Source of the DNA: Pseudomonas sp. RGM2987
Lineage (GTDB): Bacteria > Pseudomonadota > Gammaproteobacteria > Pseudomonadales > Pseudomonadaceae
DNA: 64,000 nt
Direction: 5' to 3'
Assembly: GCF_022952855.1 (NCBI RefSeq)
Contig: NZ_JALJDX010000209.1
Span: forward strand, 19,219-83,218
Below, piece by piece: positions 7,521-17,661 of the stretch. The notes below the pieces were generated by a model. It had not been told where the DNA came from, searched no databases, and was given only the letters and a program-made list of their open reading frames with translations. Position 1 is the first letter of the stretch, and each line of letters starts with the position of its first letter. The position numbers and the translations under genes are program-made.

Positions 7521-9011
7521 ATGCAGATTATGCACAGGCTAAAGCACGGCCTGCTTCAGGCCGCCGGTTGGCTGTTTTACTTGAGTTTATTGATGGGCAT
7601 CGCCACGGCGCTGCCCACGTCCACGTTCGACTCCGAATCCAAGGACTTCATCTTCCTGATCGGCGCCGTGGGCATCTGGCGTTACTCCATGGGCGCGACG
7701 CATTTCGTTCGCGGCATGATCTTTTTGTACATCGTCTACCCGCACCTGCGCCGCAAGGTACGCAAGCTGGGCAAGGCGGCGGATCCGTCCCACGTGTTCC
7801 TGATGGTCACCAGCTTCCGGATCGATGCGCTGACCACCGCCCAGGTCTACAGTTCGGTGATTCGCGAAGCCATCGACTGCGAGTTGCCGACCACCGTGGT
7901 CTGCTCCATCGTCGAGATGTCCGACGAACTGCTGGTCAAGAGCCTCTGGGCCCGCATGAACCCGCCAGAGCGGGTCAAGCTGGACTTCGTGCGCATCCCC
8001 GGCACCGGCAAGCGTGACGGCCTGGCCTTCGGTTTCCGCGCCATCTCCCGCCACTTGCCGGACGACCGCGCAGTGGTCGCCGTGATCGATGGCGACACCG
8101 TGCTCGCCGAAGGCGTCGTGCGCAAGACCGTGCCGTGGTTCCAGCTGTTCGGCAACGTCGGCGGCCTGACCACCAACGAGTTCTGCGAAGTGCGTGGCGG
8201 CTACATCATGGCTGAATGGCACAAACTGCGATTCGCCCAGCGTCACATCAACATGTGCTCCATGGCCCTGTCCAAGCGTGTGCTGACCATGACCGGGCGT
8301 ATGTCGGTGTTCCGCGCCACCGTGGTGACCAATCCGGAATTCATCGCCGACGTGGAAAGCGACTCGCTGCAACACTGGCGCCTGGGCCGCTTCAAGTTCC
8401 TCACCGGCGATGACAAGTCGAGCTGGTTCAGCCTGATGCGCCTGGGCTACGACACCTTCTACGTGCCGGATGCGGCGATCAACACGGTCGAGCACCCGCC
8501 GGAAAAGAGCTTCATCAAGGCCAGCCGCAAGCTGATGTTCCGTTGGTATGGCAACAACCTGCGGCAGAACTCCCGGGCGCTGGGCCTGGGTCTGCGGCGC
8601 CTGGGCCTGTTTACCTCGGTGGTGCTGCTCGACCAGCGCGTATCGATGTGGACTTCGCTGCTGGGCCTGACCGTGGCCCTGATCGCCAGCTTCAAGTACG
8701 GCACCGCGTTCATCCTGGTGTATCTGCTGTGGATCGGCATCACCCGGTTGATCCTGACCCTGCTGCTGTCGTGCTCCGGACACCGGATCGGCCCGGCCTA
8801 CCCGATGATTCTCTATTACAACCAGATCGTCGGCGCGCTGGTGAAGATCTACGTGTTCTTCCGCCTCGACCAACAGTCCTGGACTCGCCAGCCCACTGCC
8901 CTGACCCGTGATCTCGCCAGCTTTCAACGTTGGTTCAACACTTGGTCGTCTCGGACCATGACCTTCTCCGCCGGCAGCATTTTTGTCGCCGTGCTGCTGA
9001 CGATGGTCTGA
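7521..9011 (+). CDS. alg8: Mannuronan synthase catalytic subunit Alg8
   Basis: Alg8 is the inner-membrane family-2 glycosyltransferase that polymerises GDP-mannuronate into polymannuronate and passes the chain to the periplasm together with Alg44. The 496-residue protein has N-terminal membrane segments (about 14-32 and 40-75). A cytoplasmic GT domain carries the nucleotide-binding VIDGDTV (about 190-196), DVESDS and the QHWRLGR acceptor-site motif (QxxRW-like). A C-terminal group of membrane helices (about 375-425 and 470-495) includes an amphipathic linker. It lies 91 bases after algD. Alg44 binding of c-di-GMP is known to be required for its activity. Confidence 0.97.
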   Translation: MQIMHRLKHGLLQAAGWLFYLSLLMGIATALPTSTFDSESKDFIFLIGAVGIWRYSMGATHFVRGMIFLYIVYPHLRRKVRKLGKAADPSHVFLMVTSFRIDALTTAQVYSSVIREAIDCELPTTVVCSIVEMSDELLVKSLWARMNPPERVKLDFVRIPGTGKRDGLAFGFRAISRHLPDDRAVVAVIDGDTVLAEGVVRKTVPWFQLFGNVGGLTTNEFCEVRGGYIMAEWHKLRFAQRHINMCSMALSKRVLTMTGRMSVFRATVVTNPEFIADVESDSLQHWRLGRFKFLTGDDKSSWFSLMRLGYDTFYVPDAAINTVEHPPEKSFIKASRKLMFRWYGNNLRQNSRALGLGLRRLGLFTSVVLLDQRVSMWTSLLGLTVALIASFKYGTAFILVYLLWIGITRLILTLLLSCSGHRIGPAYPMILYYNQIVGALVKIYVFFRLDQQSWTRQPTALTRDLASFQRWFNTWSSRTMTFSAGSIFVAVLLTMV

Positions 9012-9046
9012 CCGGACTTGAATGAATTAACCAGGAAATCGCCCCT

Positions 9047-10216
9047 ATGAATACCGCCGTGAACGTCAATGTAGTGCATGAATCCGAAGCCCAGCGCCAA
9101 CACGCCCGGGTGAAAATCCCGGCCAAGCTGCGCTTTTTCGGTCCCGACCGCACGCCAATGGAAGTCAAGGTCCTGGACCTGTCCGCGGGCGGCCTTTGCT
9201 TCAACGCCGGCCAGATGCCGCTCAAAGTGGGCGAGACCTACAAGGCTCGCCTGCAGTTCGTGATCGACAACCTGGGCCTGGCCATGGACGTGGAGTTGCA
9301 GATCCGCTCCCACGACCGCCAGACCGGCCGCACCGGTTGCCAGTTCCAGAACCTGGAACCGCGGGACATCGCTACGCTGCGCCACATCATCACCTCGCAC
9401 CTGGCCGGCGACATCGTCGGTGTCGGCGACGTGCTGGCGACCTTGCAGCGCGACAACTTCACCAAGGCACGCAAGCAGAAAGACGACAGCGGCGGCATGA
9501 CGGCTTTCGGGCGCCTGCGCGCAGTGACCTTCAGCCTCGGGATCTTCGTCGTCGGCCTGGCCGCGTTCGGCTTCATCTTCAAGTCGGTGTACGGCATGTA
9601 CTTCGTCAGCCACGCCCAGGCAGGCCTGGTGAACGTACCGGGCATGGCGATCACCATGCCGCGCGACGGCACCGTGCAGAGCCTGGTCAAGGCTGACGGC
9701 GCAGCCGCCAAGGGCGCCCCGCTGGCAACCTTCAGCACCAGCATGCTCGACGTGCTCAAGGGCCATCTGGACGACAACCAGCTGCAACCGGCCAAGGTCG
9801 AGGAACTGTTCGGCAAGCAAATGACCGGCACCCTGACCTCCCCTTGCGACTGCATCGTTTCCCAGCAACTGGTCGCCAACGGTCAGTACGCCAGCAAGGG
9901 CGACGTGATCTTCCAACTGGTGCCGCGCGGCACCGAGGCCAACGTCGAGGCACGCTTCTCCTATCGCCAGTTCGGCGATGTGCGCCCAGGCACCCCGGTC
10001 AACTTCCAGGTCGCCGGCGAAGACACCACCCGCACCGGCAAAATCGTCAGCAGCACCAGCCTGAAAAGCGAAGACCTGTCCTCCGATATCCGTGTCCTGA
10101 TCAAGCCTGACGAACCTCTGGACAGCGCACTGGCCGGTCGTCCGGTTGAAGTTCACAGCGACCGTGGCCCAAGCCTGAACTGGCTGATCGACAAAGCCAT
10201 GGCTGTTGGTAAGTAA
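9047..10216 (+). CDS. alg44: Alginate polymerase co-subunit Alg44 (PilZ c-di-GMP receptor)
   Basis: Alg44 is the c-di-GMP receptor that activates Alg8. The 389-residue protein has a cytoplasmic PilZ domain with the c-di-GMP motif intact: R17-x-x-x-R21 and D44-x-S46-x-x-G49, the same numbering as P. aeruginosa Alg44. A single membrane helix follows (about residues 160-185, TFSLGIFVVGLAAFGFIF). The periplasmic part resembles an HlyD/MFP adaptor, with MTGTLTSPCDCIVSQ and a barrel-sandwich lipoyl fold, and may contact AlgK/AlgX. The intact motif predicts that polymerisation here responds to c-di-GMP. It is followed closely by algK. Confidence 0.97.
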   Translation: MNTAVNVNVVHESEAQRQHARVKIPAKLRFFGPDRTPMEVKVLDLSAGGLCFNAGQMPLKVGETYKARLQFVIDNLGLAMDVELQIRSHDRQTGRTGCQFQNLEPRDIATLRHIITSHLAGDIVGVGDVLATLQRDNFTKARKQKDDSGGMTAFGRLRAVTFSLGIFVVGLAAFGFIFKSVYGMYFVSHAQAGLVNVPGMAITMPRDGTVQSLVKADGAAAKGAPLATFSTSMLDVLKGHLDDNQLQPAKVEELFGKQMTGTLTSPCDCIVSQQLVANGQYASKGDVIFQLVPRGTEANVEARFSYRQFGDVRPGTPVNFQVAGEDTTRTGKIVSSTSLKSEDLSSDIRVLIKPDEPLDSALAGRPVEVHSDRGPSLNWLIDKAMAVGK

Positions 10217-10230
10217 GCGAGGACATGCCC

Positions 10231-11733
10231 GTGACCATTCCACAAAACAACAGCGCACCGTTCTCCCTGTGGGAGCGGGCTTGCTCGCGAAAGGATCGAC
10301 TCGGCCTGCCTGCTGCACCGCAGCGCCTGCTTCGCGAGCAAGCCCGCTCCCACATTGGGACGCTCTGTGCCGTTGCACTGGCGGTCAGCCTCAGCGGCTG
10401 TGCCGGCCTGCCCGACCAACGCCTGGCGAACGAAGCGCTCAAGCGCGGCGACACGGCGTTGGCGCAACAGAACTATCAGCAACTGGCAGACCTGGGCTAC
10501 AGCGAAGCCCAGGTGGGCCTGGCCGATATCCAGGTGGACAGCCATGATCCGGAGCAGATGAGAAAAGCCGAGGCGACTTACCGTGCCGCGGCCGACATCT
10601 CGCCCCGGGCCCAGGCGCGCCTGGGTCGCCTCCTGGTGGCAAAGCCCGGTTCCACCGAGGCTGAAAAGCACGAAGCCGAAGGCCTGTTGAAGAAAGCCTT
10701 TGCCAACGGTGAAGGCAACACCCTGATCCCGCTGGCGATGCTGTACCTGCAATACCCGCACAGCTTCCCGAACGTCAACGCCCAGCAGCAGATCAGCCAA
10801 TGGCGCAGCGCCGGCTATCCGGAAGCGGGCCTGGCGCAGATTCTGCTCTACCGCACCCAGGGCACCTACGACCAGCACCTGGACGAAGTAGAGAAAGTCT
10901 GCAAGGCCGCCCTCGCCACCACCGACATCTGCTACGTCGAACTGGCCACGGTCTACCAGAAACGTGGCCAGGCGGACCAGCAGGCCGCATTGATCCAGCA
11001 GATGCAGGACGGTCACGCCCGCGGCGTGGTCTCCGCACAACGGGTGGACAGCGTCGCCCGCGTCCTGGCCGACGCCAGCCTGGGCAAGACGGACGAGAAA
11101 ACCGCCCAGTCGCTGCTCGAAGGCATCGCCCCCGGCTACCCCGCTGCGTGGGTCAGCCTGGCGCAGTTGCTCTACGATTTCCCCGAGCTGGGTGACGTCG
11201 ACAAGATGATGCAGTACCTGGAAAACGGCCGTGCCGCCGACCAGCCTCGCGCCGAGCTGCTGCTGGGCAAGCTGTACTACGAAGGCAAGTGGGTGCCGGC
11301 CGACGCCAAGGCTGCCGAAGAACACTTCCAGAAAGCCGTGGGCCGCGAAGTGGCCGCCGATTACTACCTCGGCCAGCTCTATCGCCGCGGTTACCTGGGC
11401 CAGGTGTATTCGCAAAAAGCCCTGGACCACCTGCTCAAGGCGGCCCGCAACGGCCAGAACAGCGCCGACTTTGCCATTGCCCAGCTGTTTTCCCAGGGCA
11501 GGGGCACCAAGCCCAATCCGGTCAACGCCTATGTGTTCAGCCAGTTGGCCAAAGCGCAGAACACCCCGCAAGCGATCGAGCTTGCCCAGACCCTCGAAGC
11601 ACAATTACCGCCGCAACAGCTTGCACAAGCCCAACGCCTGCTACAACAAGAGCAGGCCATTCGTGGAGCGATGAGCCCCGATACGCTGGAACTGCAAGCC
11701 CTAAAAGAAGATGACGGCGAGGAAAAACCATGA
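10231..11733 (+). CDS. algK: Alginate assembly lipoprotein AlgK with an in-frame REPIN in its signal region
   Basis: AlgK is an outer-membrane lipoprotein of Sel1/TPR-like repeats that localises AlgE and links it to Alg44 and AlgX. I place the start at the GTG at 10231 because GAGGA sits seven bases upstream; the ATG at 10225 has only one base of spacing. The mature part ([19 protein letters not shown] onward, repeats of the [11 protein letters not shown]...A...HF type) is normal and ends GEEKP. The N-terminus is not normal. An 87-bp REP doublet (10268-10354) is read in frame as about residues 13-41 (WERACSRKD...EQARSH) before the hydrophobic core [14 protein letters not shown], so the lipobox cysteine is residue 57, not about 20-27. 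The frame is kept because the insert is 29 codons long. Whether export still works is unknown. Confidence 0.93.
   Translation: MTIPQNNSAPFSLWERACSRKDRLGLPAAPQRLLREQARSHIGTLCAVALAVSLSGCAGLPDQRLANEALKRGDTALAQQNYQQLADLGYSEAQVGLADIQVDSHDPEQMRKAEATYRAAADISPRAQARLGRLLVAKPGSTEAEKHEAEGLLKKAFANGEGNTLIPLAMLYLQYPHSFPNVNAQQQISQWRSAGYPEAGLAQILLYRTQGTYDQHLDEVEKVCKAALATTDICYVELATVYQKRGQADQQAALIQQMQDGHARGVVSAQRVDSVARVLADASLGKTDEKTAQSLLEGIAPGYPAAWVSLAQLLYDFPELGDVDKMMQYLENGRAADQPRAELLLGKLYYEGKWVPADAKAAEEHFQKAVGREVAADYYLGQLYRRGYLGQVYSQKALDHLLKAARNGQNSADFAIAQLFSQGRGTKPNPVNAYVFSQLAKAQNTPQAIELAQTLEAQLPPQQLAQAQRLLQQEQAIRGAMSPDTLELQALKEDDGEEKP
10268..10354. repeat. REP doublet inside the algK coding sequence
   Basis: TGTGGGAGCGGGCTTGCTC at the left and GAGCAAGCCCGCTCCCACA at the right are inverted REP cores, as in the intergenic doublets elsewhere in this window. 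The element is 87 bp (29 codons) and contains no stop in the algK frame. It lies between the algK start codon and the hydrophobic core of the signal peptide. Confidence 0.95.
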
Positions 11734-13223
11734 ATCCATTGAAACTCAATCCTTTTGTGAAGGCCGGAATTGGCCTGACGTTCGCCCTGCTGTGGTCCTG
11801 CCCGACCCTGGCGGCGCTGACTGAAAGCAAGAATTTTGGCCTGGAAGTGAAAATCACCGGCCAGTCCGAGGACGACCGCGACCTGGGCACCCAGAGCGGT
11901 GGCGATGTCAACGGTATCGGCCTGGACCTGCGTCCCTGGGTCTACGGCGAAAGCGGCAACTGGAGCGCCTACGCCATGGCCCAGGCCGTGACCTCCACCG
12001 ACATCATCGAGACCGACACGCTGCAACAGTCCGATGGCGCGACCGAGCAGACCGACAGCGGTGATCGCGAAGCCAAGAAAAGCTACCTGGCGATGCGCGA
12101 ATTCTGGATTGGCTACAGCGGCCTGACCCCGTATCCGGGCGAGCAGTTGAAGTTCGGTCGCCAGCGCCTGCGCAACGACGACGGCCAATGGCGCGATACC
12201 AACATCGAAGCCCTGAACTGGACCTTCGACACCACGCTGCTGCGGGCCAACGTCGGCGTCGCCGAACGTTTCAGCGAATACCGCACCGACCTCAAGGAAT
12301 TGTCCCCCAAGGACAAGGACCGCCTGCACGTCTACGGCGATGTGGCTTACCAGTGGATGCCAGGCCAGTGGGCCGGTATCCGTGCGCACCACACCCACGA
12401 CAATGGCAGCCTCGACTACCCGGTCCCGGGCGAACCCACCGACACGCTGGACAAGACCCAGAACGGTGACATCTCCTGGCTGGGCCTGGAAGCCAACAGC
12501 GACGCCTACAACTGGCGCAACACCAACACCGTCAACTACTGGGCCAGCCTCACCGGCATGAGTGGCGATCGCGACACCGTCAATGCGCTCAACGCCGACG
12601 GCACGCGTCCGGCGCAAGCCAAGCGCAGCGAAGACCTGAACGGCTGGGCCACTGACCTGGGCATCCGCCTGCGTCTCGATCCGCAATGGCAAGTCGGTGC
12701 GGCCTATGCCCGCGCCAGCGACGAATACCAACAGAACGGCCTGCAAAGCAACCGCTCCAACTACACCGGCACCCGCTCACGCGTCCACCGTTTCGGCGAA
12801 GCGTTCCGCGGCGAAATGGCCAACACCCAGAGCGCCAGCCTCTTCGGGTCCTGGCAGCTGCGTGACGAATACGACGCCAGCCTGGTGTACCACAAGTTCT
12901 GGCGCGTGGACGGCAACAAGCCGGTGGGCAGCAACGGCATCAACGCCGTGGAAAACAACACCGACGACGTGACCGGCGCCATCCTGTCCACCTCCACCCT
13001 GCCGCTGCGCGATGGCGACAAGGACCTGGGCCAGGAAGTCGACCTGGTGGTCACCAAGTACTTCAAGCAAGGGTTGCTGCCGGCCGCGCTGAGCCAGTCC
13101 ATCGATGAGCCGTCGGCGCTGGTGCGCTTTCGTGGCGGCGTGTTCAAGCCAGGCGATGCCTACGGCAAAGAGGTCGATTCGTACATGCATCGCGCCTTTG
13201 TCGACGTGATCTGGCGCTTCTGA
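11730..13223 (+). CDS. algE: Alginate export outer-membrane porin AlgE
   Basis: AlgE is the 18-stranded, anion-selective outer-membrane beta-barrel through which alginate leaves the cell. The 497-residue product has a signal peptide (about residues 1-31: [19 protein letters not shown]). Alternating aromatic strands such as [30 protein letters not shown] and [10 protein letters not shown] follow. It ends in [11 protein letters not shown], with the terminal phenylalanine expected for BAM-dependent barrels. The start overlaps the algK stop by four bases (ATGA), so translation is probably coupled. The length matches P. aeruginosa AlgE. Confidence 0.97.
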   Translation: MNPLKLNPFVKAGIGLTFALLWSCPTLAALTESKNFGLEVKITGQSEDDRDLGTQSGGDVNGIGLDLRPWVYGESGNWSAYAMAQAVTSTDIIETDTLQQSDGATEQTDSGDREAKKSYLAMREFWIGYSGLTPYPGEQLKFGRQRLRNDDGQWRDTNIEALNWTFDTTLLRANVGVAERFSEYRTDLKELSPKDKDRLHVYGDVAYQWMPGQWAGIRAHHTHDNGSLDYPVPGEPTDTLDKTQNGDISWLGLEANSDAYNWRNTNTVNYWASLTGMSGDRDTVNALNADGTRPAQAKRSEDLNGWATDLGIRLRLDPQWQVGAAYARASDEYQQNGLQSNRSNYTGTRSRVHRFGEAFRGEMANTQSASLFGSWQLRDEYDASLVYHKFWRVDGNKPVGSNGINAVENNTDDVTGAILSTSTLPLRDGDKDLGQEVDLVVTKYFKQGLLPAALSQSIDEPSALVRFRGGVFKPGDAYGKEVDSYMHRAFVDVIWRF

Positions 13224-13249
13224 TGCGAATGACCATGGGAGTGCCCGAA

Positions 13250-14839
13250 ATGAACCGCTACCTCAGGAACAGCCAGGCGATGAAAGGTTCGATCAGCCTG
13301 TTGGTCGCAGCCATGCTGCTGGCCGGCTCGCCGGCGTTCGCCAACGTTGAACCGGCGGTCAAGCCGGGCAACGTGGTCAAGGGACTGCAAAGAGCCAAGA
13401 CCTACACCGTCAGCAGCGCGCCGACCGCCCCGCTGGAACTGGCCGCGCCGACCTTGCCCGACCTCAAGGGCTACACCGCCGAAGCGGTGGCAGCCAAGAT
13501 CGTGCGGACCAAGGCCGGCAAAGTCAGCGTGCGCCGGATGATGCAGGAAAACGCCTTGAAGGACTTCATCGGCGGGGACAACAAGATGGCCGAATGGGTG
13601 GTGCGTCAGCACGGTATCCCACAGGCCATCTTCCTCGACGATGGCTACATGAACCTCAAGGACCTGGTCAAGAAAGTGCCCAAGTACGTGATCGAAACCT
13701 CGCCAGGTGTCTACCTGGCGAAGATCCCGATCGTGGTCGGCCAGAAGGGCATCCTGGAAATCGACAAACAGACCCAGGAACTGCGCCTGTCCCAGGAGGG
13801 CGGCGCGTTCCTGGTCAACGATGGCAAGATGTTCATCCGCGACACCAAGGTCACCGGCTGGCGTGAAAAGGACAACGGCCCAGCCACGTTCCGCTCGCCC
13901 AAGGAATTCCGTCCGTTCCTGCTCTCATGGGGCGGCACCGAGACCTACATCGTCAACACCAAGATGGCGAGTTTCGGCTACTCCAACAGTAAGTCGTACG
14001 GGGTGAGTATTTCCCAGTACACGCCGAACATGGCCAAGGTCCTCAAGCGTCCGGAACCGACCGGCTGGATCATCGGTTCCGAGTTCTCGGACATGTGGTA
14101 CGGCTTCTACTGCTACGAGACCCGCGACTTCGTGGTCAAGAGCAACACCTACAAAGACAACATCGTCTACGGCATCGACCCCCACGACCGTTCCCATCGG
14201 CTGATCATTGCCGACAACACCGTCTACGGGACCAAGAAGAAGCACGGGATCATCATTTCCCGTGAGGTCAACGACAGCTTCATCATCAACAACCGCAGCT
14301 ACGACAACAAGCTCTCGGGCGTGGTGATCGACCGTAACAGCGTGAACAACCTGATTGCCTACAACGAGATCTACAAGAACCACACCGACGGCATCACCCT
14401 CTATGAGAGTGCCGACAACCTGTTGTGGGGCAACAAGGTGATCAGCAACCAGCGCCACGGCATCCGGATTCGTAACAGCGTGAACATCCGCCTGTACGAA
14501 AACCTGTCCATGGCCAACGGCCTGACCGGCTTGTACGGCCACATCAAGGACCTGTCCAACACCGACCGGGACATCAAGCTCGACCCGTTCGACGCGGAGG
14601 TCTCGCTGATCGTGGTCGGCGGCGAACTGGCCGGCAATGGCAGTGGCCCGTTGTCCATCGACTCGCCCCTGAGTGTCGAGCTGTACCGCGTGTCCATGCT
14701 CGCGCCGACCAAATCCAGCGGCATCAGCTTCACGGGAATCCTGGGCGAACGCCAGGATGAAATTCTCGACCTGCTGGTGCGCCAGCAGAAAGCCGTGCTG
14801 ATCGACCCTGTCGAACGCCAGACCGAATTGCGGGACTGA
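13250..14839 (+). CDS. algG: Mannuronan C5-epimerase AlgG
   Basis: AlgG converts D-mannuronate to L-guluronate in the polymer within the periplasm and also belongs to the secretion scaffold. I chose the ATG at 13250 (529 residues), which has GGGAG eight bases upstream. An ATG at 13223 overlapping the algE stop would add nine residues. A signal peptide (about 1-31, SLLVAAMLLAGSPAFA) precedes the mature protein. The centre is a right-handed parallel beta-helix with repeated short strands (SFIINNRSYDN, LSGVVIDRNSVNN, DNLLWGNKVISN). The catalytic DPHD motif is at residues 310-313. The C-terminus ends PVERQTELRD. Confidence 0.97.
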   Translation: MNRYLRNSQAMKGSISLLVAAMLLAGSPAFANVEPAVKPGNVVKGLQRAKTYTVSSAPTAPLELAAPTLPDLKGYTAEAVAAKIVRTKAGKVSVRRMMQENALKDFIGGDNKMAEWVVRQHGIPQAIFLDDGYMNLKDLVKKVPKYVIETSPGVYLAKIPIVVGQKGILEIDKQTQELRLSQEGGAFLVNDGKMFIRDTKVTGWREKDNGPATFRSPKEFRPFLLSWGGTETYIVNTKMASFGYSNSKSYGVSISQYTPNMAKVLKRPEPTGWIIGSEFSDMWYGFYCYETRDFVVKSNTYKDNIVYGIDPHDRSHRLIIADNTVYGTKKKHGIIISREVNDSFIINNRSYDNKLSGVVIDRNSVNNLIAYNEIYKNHTDGITLYESADNLLWGNKVISNQRHGIRIRNSVNIRLYENLSMANGLTGLYGHIKDLSNTDRDIKLDPFDAEVSLIVVGGELAGNGSGPLSIDSPLSVELYRVSMLAPTKSSGISFTGILGERQDEILDLLVRQQKAVLIDPVERQTELRD

Positions 14840-14841
14840 GG

Positions 14842-16299
14842 ATGACTTTTATGAACCCACAGATGATCAAACTCCTGGGCCTGTCCGCCCTGACTGCCGG
14901 CATTCTCGCTGCTGCAAGCGGCGCACGCGCCGACGAAATCAAGGCGCCGACCTTCACTGCCGAGCCGTGCTGCAACCTGTGCCCGGAAGCCCGCGACCCG
15001 AAGAACTACACCACCCGTTACCAGCAGAACTTCACCACGCTGGTACAGGCCCAGGGCGACTGGCTGTTCCGGACCCAGGAAGACCTGCGGACTGAATTCA
15101 ACACCACCCCGGCCGGCTACCAGCGCCTGCAACAGCTGCATGATGCGTTCAAGAAGAAAGGCGTCGAACTGGTGCTCGTCTACCAGCCGACCCGTGGCCT
15201 GGTGAACCGCAACAAACTCAATCCGCAGGAAAAGGCCAGCTTCGACTACGAGAAAGCCCTGGGCAACTACAAGACCATGCTCGGTCGCTTCGCCCAGATG
15301 GGCTACGTGGTACCGGACCTCTCGCCGCTGACCAACGAGAACCTGCCCGAGACCCTGCCGGCCCACGATTTCTACTTCCGTGGCGACCAGCACTGGACCC
15401 CGTACGGCGCCCAGCGCACGGCAAAAATCGTCGCCGAGAAGGTCAAGCAGCTCCCGGCTTTCGCCGATATTCCCAAGCGCGAGTTCGAGACCAAGCGATC
15501 CGGGCGCATGGGCAAGACCGGCACCCTGCACAACATGGCCGGGCAACTGTGTGGCACCAGCTACGCGATCCAGTACATGGACCAGTTCACCACCGAGCCC
15601 AAGGGCGAGGCCGGCGACGGCGATCTGTTCGGCGATTCCGGCAATCCGCAGATCACCCTGGTGGGCACCAGTCATAGCGGCAAGAACTACAACTTTGCCG
15701 GCTTCCTGGAAGAAGCCATCGGCGCCGACATTCTCAACGTGGCCTTCCCGGGCGGCGGTTTCGAGGGCGCGATGATCCAGTACCTGGGCAGCGAAGAATT
15801 CCAGAAGAACCCACCGAAGATTCTCATCTGGGAATTCTCGCCGCTGTATCGCCTGGACCAGGAAACCATCTACCGCCAGATGTTTGCCCTGCTGGACAAC
15901 AACGGCTGCGAAGGCAAGCCGGCCCTGATGAGCAGCAAGACTGCCCTCAAGCCTGGCAAGAACGAATTGATGGTCAACAGCAAGAACATGGACCTGCGCA
16001 ACAGCAGTCACCAAGTCGACATCCGCTTCGCCGACACGTCGGTGAAAACCTTGCACGCCACCCTCTGGTACATGAATGGGCGCCACGAGGATATCAAGAT
16101 CGAAAAACCGGATACCTCCGAAACCGACGGGCGTTTCGCCTTCCAGTTGCGCACCGACGAAGACTGGGCCTCGCAAACCCTGCTGGCTGTCGAAGTCGAG
16201 GGCCCCGAAGCCGGTGCAGCGCCACAGCAAGTGGAAGCGAAAGTCTGCAAACGAAACGCATCTGTGCCAACCGAACAAACGGCTCAGATCGGACAATGA
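14842..16299 (+). CDS. algX: Alginate O-acetyltransferase AlgX
   Basis: AlgX is the periplasmic enzyme that transfers acetyl groups onto mannuronate and binds the polymer. The 485-residue protein has a signal peptide (about 1-29). A SGNH-hydrolase-like domain carries the catalytic triad at D182 and H184 (GDQHW) and S277 (GTSHS), eight positions after the P. aeruginosa AlgX residues. A C-terminal carbohydrate-binding module follows (about 350-470). The ORF starts two bases after the algG stop, and its end overlaps algL by four bases. An N-terminal CCNLC segment supplies the family's early cysteines. Confidence 0.97.
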   Translation: MTFMNPQMIKLLGLSALTAGILAAASGARADEIKAPTFTAEPCCNLCPEARDPKNYTTRYQQNFTTLVQAQGDWLFRTQEDLRTEFNTTPAGYQRLQQLHDAFKKKGVELVLVYQPTRGLVNRNKLNPQEKASFDYEKALGNYKTMLGRFAQMGYVVPDLSPLTNENLPETLPAHDFYFRGDQHWTPYGAQRTAKIVAEKVKQLPAFADIPKREFETKRSGRMGKTGTLHNMAGQLCGTSYAIQYMDQFTTEPKGEAGDGDLFGDSGNPQITLVGTSHSGKNYNFAGFLEEAIGADILNVAFPGGGFEGAMIQYLGSEEFQKNPPKILIWEFSPLYRLDQETIYRQMFALLDNNGCEGKPALMSSKTALKPGKNELMVNSKNMDLRNSSHQVDIRFADTSVKTLHATLWYMNGRHEDIKIEKPDTSETDGRFAFQLRTDEDWASQTLLAVEVEGPEAGAAPQQVEAKVCKRNASVPTEQTAQIGQ

Positions 16300-17444
16300 G
16301 GTCTCGTCTCATGACCAGAACCATGCGTACCCGAACGTTGAAACAGCTGCTGGCGCCGTCCCTGCTGACCCTGGCGATGTTCGCCGGGGCCACCCAGGCC
16401 GCCGCCCCGCTGCGCCCGCCACAGGGCTACTTTGCACCGATCGAGAAGGTCAAGGCCGGCGAACGCGGCCAGGGCTGCGACGCCGTACCGACGCCCTACA
16501 CCGGCTCGCTGCAGTTTCGCAGCAAGTACGAGGGCTCCGACAAGGCCCGGGCGACCCTGAACGTGCAGTCGGAAAAAGCCTTTCGCGACAGCACTGCCGA
16601 CATCACCAAAATCGAGCGTGGCGTCAGCAAGCAAGTGATGCAGTTCATGCGTGACGGCCGCCCTGAACAACTGGAATGCACGCTGAACTGGCTGACCACC
16701 TGGGCCCAGGCCGATGCGCTGATGTCCAAGGACTTCAACCACACCGGCAAGTCGATGCGCAAATGGGCCCTGGGCAGCATGGCTTCTGCGTACGTGCGCC
16801 TGAAATTCTCCGAGTCTCGCCCATTGGCGAACCACCAGGAGCAGGCGCAACTGATCGAAAACTGGTTCAGCCGCATGGCCGACCAGGTGGTCAGCGACTG
16901 GGACAACCTGCCGTTGGACAAGACCAACAACCATTCCTACTGGGCCGCCTGGTCGGTGATGGCCACCTCCGTGGCGACCAACCGGCGTGACCTGTTCGAC
17001 TGGGCCGTCAAGGAATACAAGGTCGGCGTCAACCAGGTCGACGCCGACGGCTTCCTGCCCAACGAACTCAAGCGCAAGCAACGCGCGCTGTCCTACCACA
17101 ACTACGCCCTGCCGCCGCTGGCGATGATCGCCAGTTTCGCCCAGGTCAACGGCGTGGACCTGCGCCAGGAAAACAACGCGGCCCTCAAGCGCCTTGGCGA
17201 CCGCGTCCTGGCCGGGGTGAAAGACCCGGACATCTTCGAAGAGAAGAACGGCGATGAACAGGACATGAAGGATTTGAAGGTCGACTCCAAATTCGCCTGG
17301 CTCGAACCGTTCTGCAGCCTCTACACCTGCCCCGAGGATGTGCTGGAACGCAAGCATGAGATGCAGCCGTTCAAGACCTTCCGCCTCGGTGGTGACCTGA
17401 CCAAGGTGTATGACCCGGCAAACGAAAAAGGCAAAGGTTCTTAG
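16296..17444 (+). CDS. algL: Alginate lyase AlgL (PL5 family)
   Basis: AlgL is a periplasmic poly(beta-D-mannuronate) lyase. It clears misdirected alginate from the periplasm by beta-elimination. The 382-residue frame opens at 16296, overlapping algX by four bases; an internal ATG at 16311 ([11 protein letters not shown]) may be the real start. A signal peptide ending about ATQAA precedes [10 protein letters not shown]. The (alpha/alpha)-toroid core includes the PL5 signature NNHSYWAAW, and catalytic Tyr and Arg residues probably lie in [20 protein letters not shown] doublet follows, separating it from algI. Confidence 0.96.
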   Translation: MRSRLMTRTMRTRTLKQLLAPSLLTLAMFAGATQAAAPLRPPQGYFAPIEKVKAGERGQGCDAVPTPYTGSLQFRSKYEGSDKARATLNVQSEKAFRDSTADITKIERGVSKQVMQFMRDGRPEQLECTLNWLTTWAQADALMSKDFNHTGKSMRKWALGSMASAYVRLKFSESRPLANHQEQAQLIENWFSRMADQVVSDWDNLPLDKTNNHSYWAAWSVMATSVATNRRDLFDWAVKEYKVGVNQVDADGFLPNELKRKQRALSYHNYALPPLAMIASFAQVNGVDLRQENNAALKRLGDRVLAGVKDPDIFEEKNGDEQDMKDLKVDSKFAWLEPFCSLYTCPEDVLERKHEMQPFKTFRLGGDLTKVYDPANEKGKGS

Positions 17445-17454
17445 ACACGCAATC

Positions 17455-17561
17455 CTGTGGGAGCGGGCTTGCTCGCGAAAGCGGTCTGACATTCAACAGT
17501 GATGTCGACTGATCTACCGCTTTCGTCGGATCGCCGCCCGGAGCAAGCCCGCTCCCACAGG
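17455..17561. repeat. REP doublet between algL and algI, right arm with a 15-base variant
   Basis: The left arm is the usual GTGGGAGCGGGCTTGCTCGC. The right arm reads (minus strand) GGGAGCGGGCTTGCTCC followed by GGGCGGCGATCCGACG, where the usual sequence is GCGA. The same variant recurs at 24505. It lies inside the alginate operon. Confidence 0.92.
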
Positions 17562-17604
17562 GAATGTGGTGTGTTTTGAAGTAATGAAACCTCCCGGTTT
17601 GGAT

Positions 17605-17621
17605 GGGGGGGTTTGGGGGGG
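17605..17621 (+). other. Two G7 tracts upstream of algI
   Basis: GGGGGGG-TTT-GGGGGGG lies 41 bases before the algI ATG. Two such runs can pair with others as a G-quadruplex or slip during replication. Nothing else like it is found in the window on the plus strand. Confidence 0.8.
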
Positions 17622-17661
17622 CTCTGGCCCTTGACTGTTGATTCAACATGGAGAGATCGGG

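Noticed and set aside
10225..10360. algK considered as a pseudogene because of the REP insertion
   Set aside because: The insertion is 87 bp and keeps the frame, a plausible ribosome-binding site precedes the GTG, and the rest of the protein is intact, so a working gene is more likely.
14401..16296. 631-codon minus-strand open frame opposite algG/algX
   Set aside because: It is antisense to two canonical alginate genes and runs across their junction; it has no domain or ribosome-binding site.
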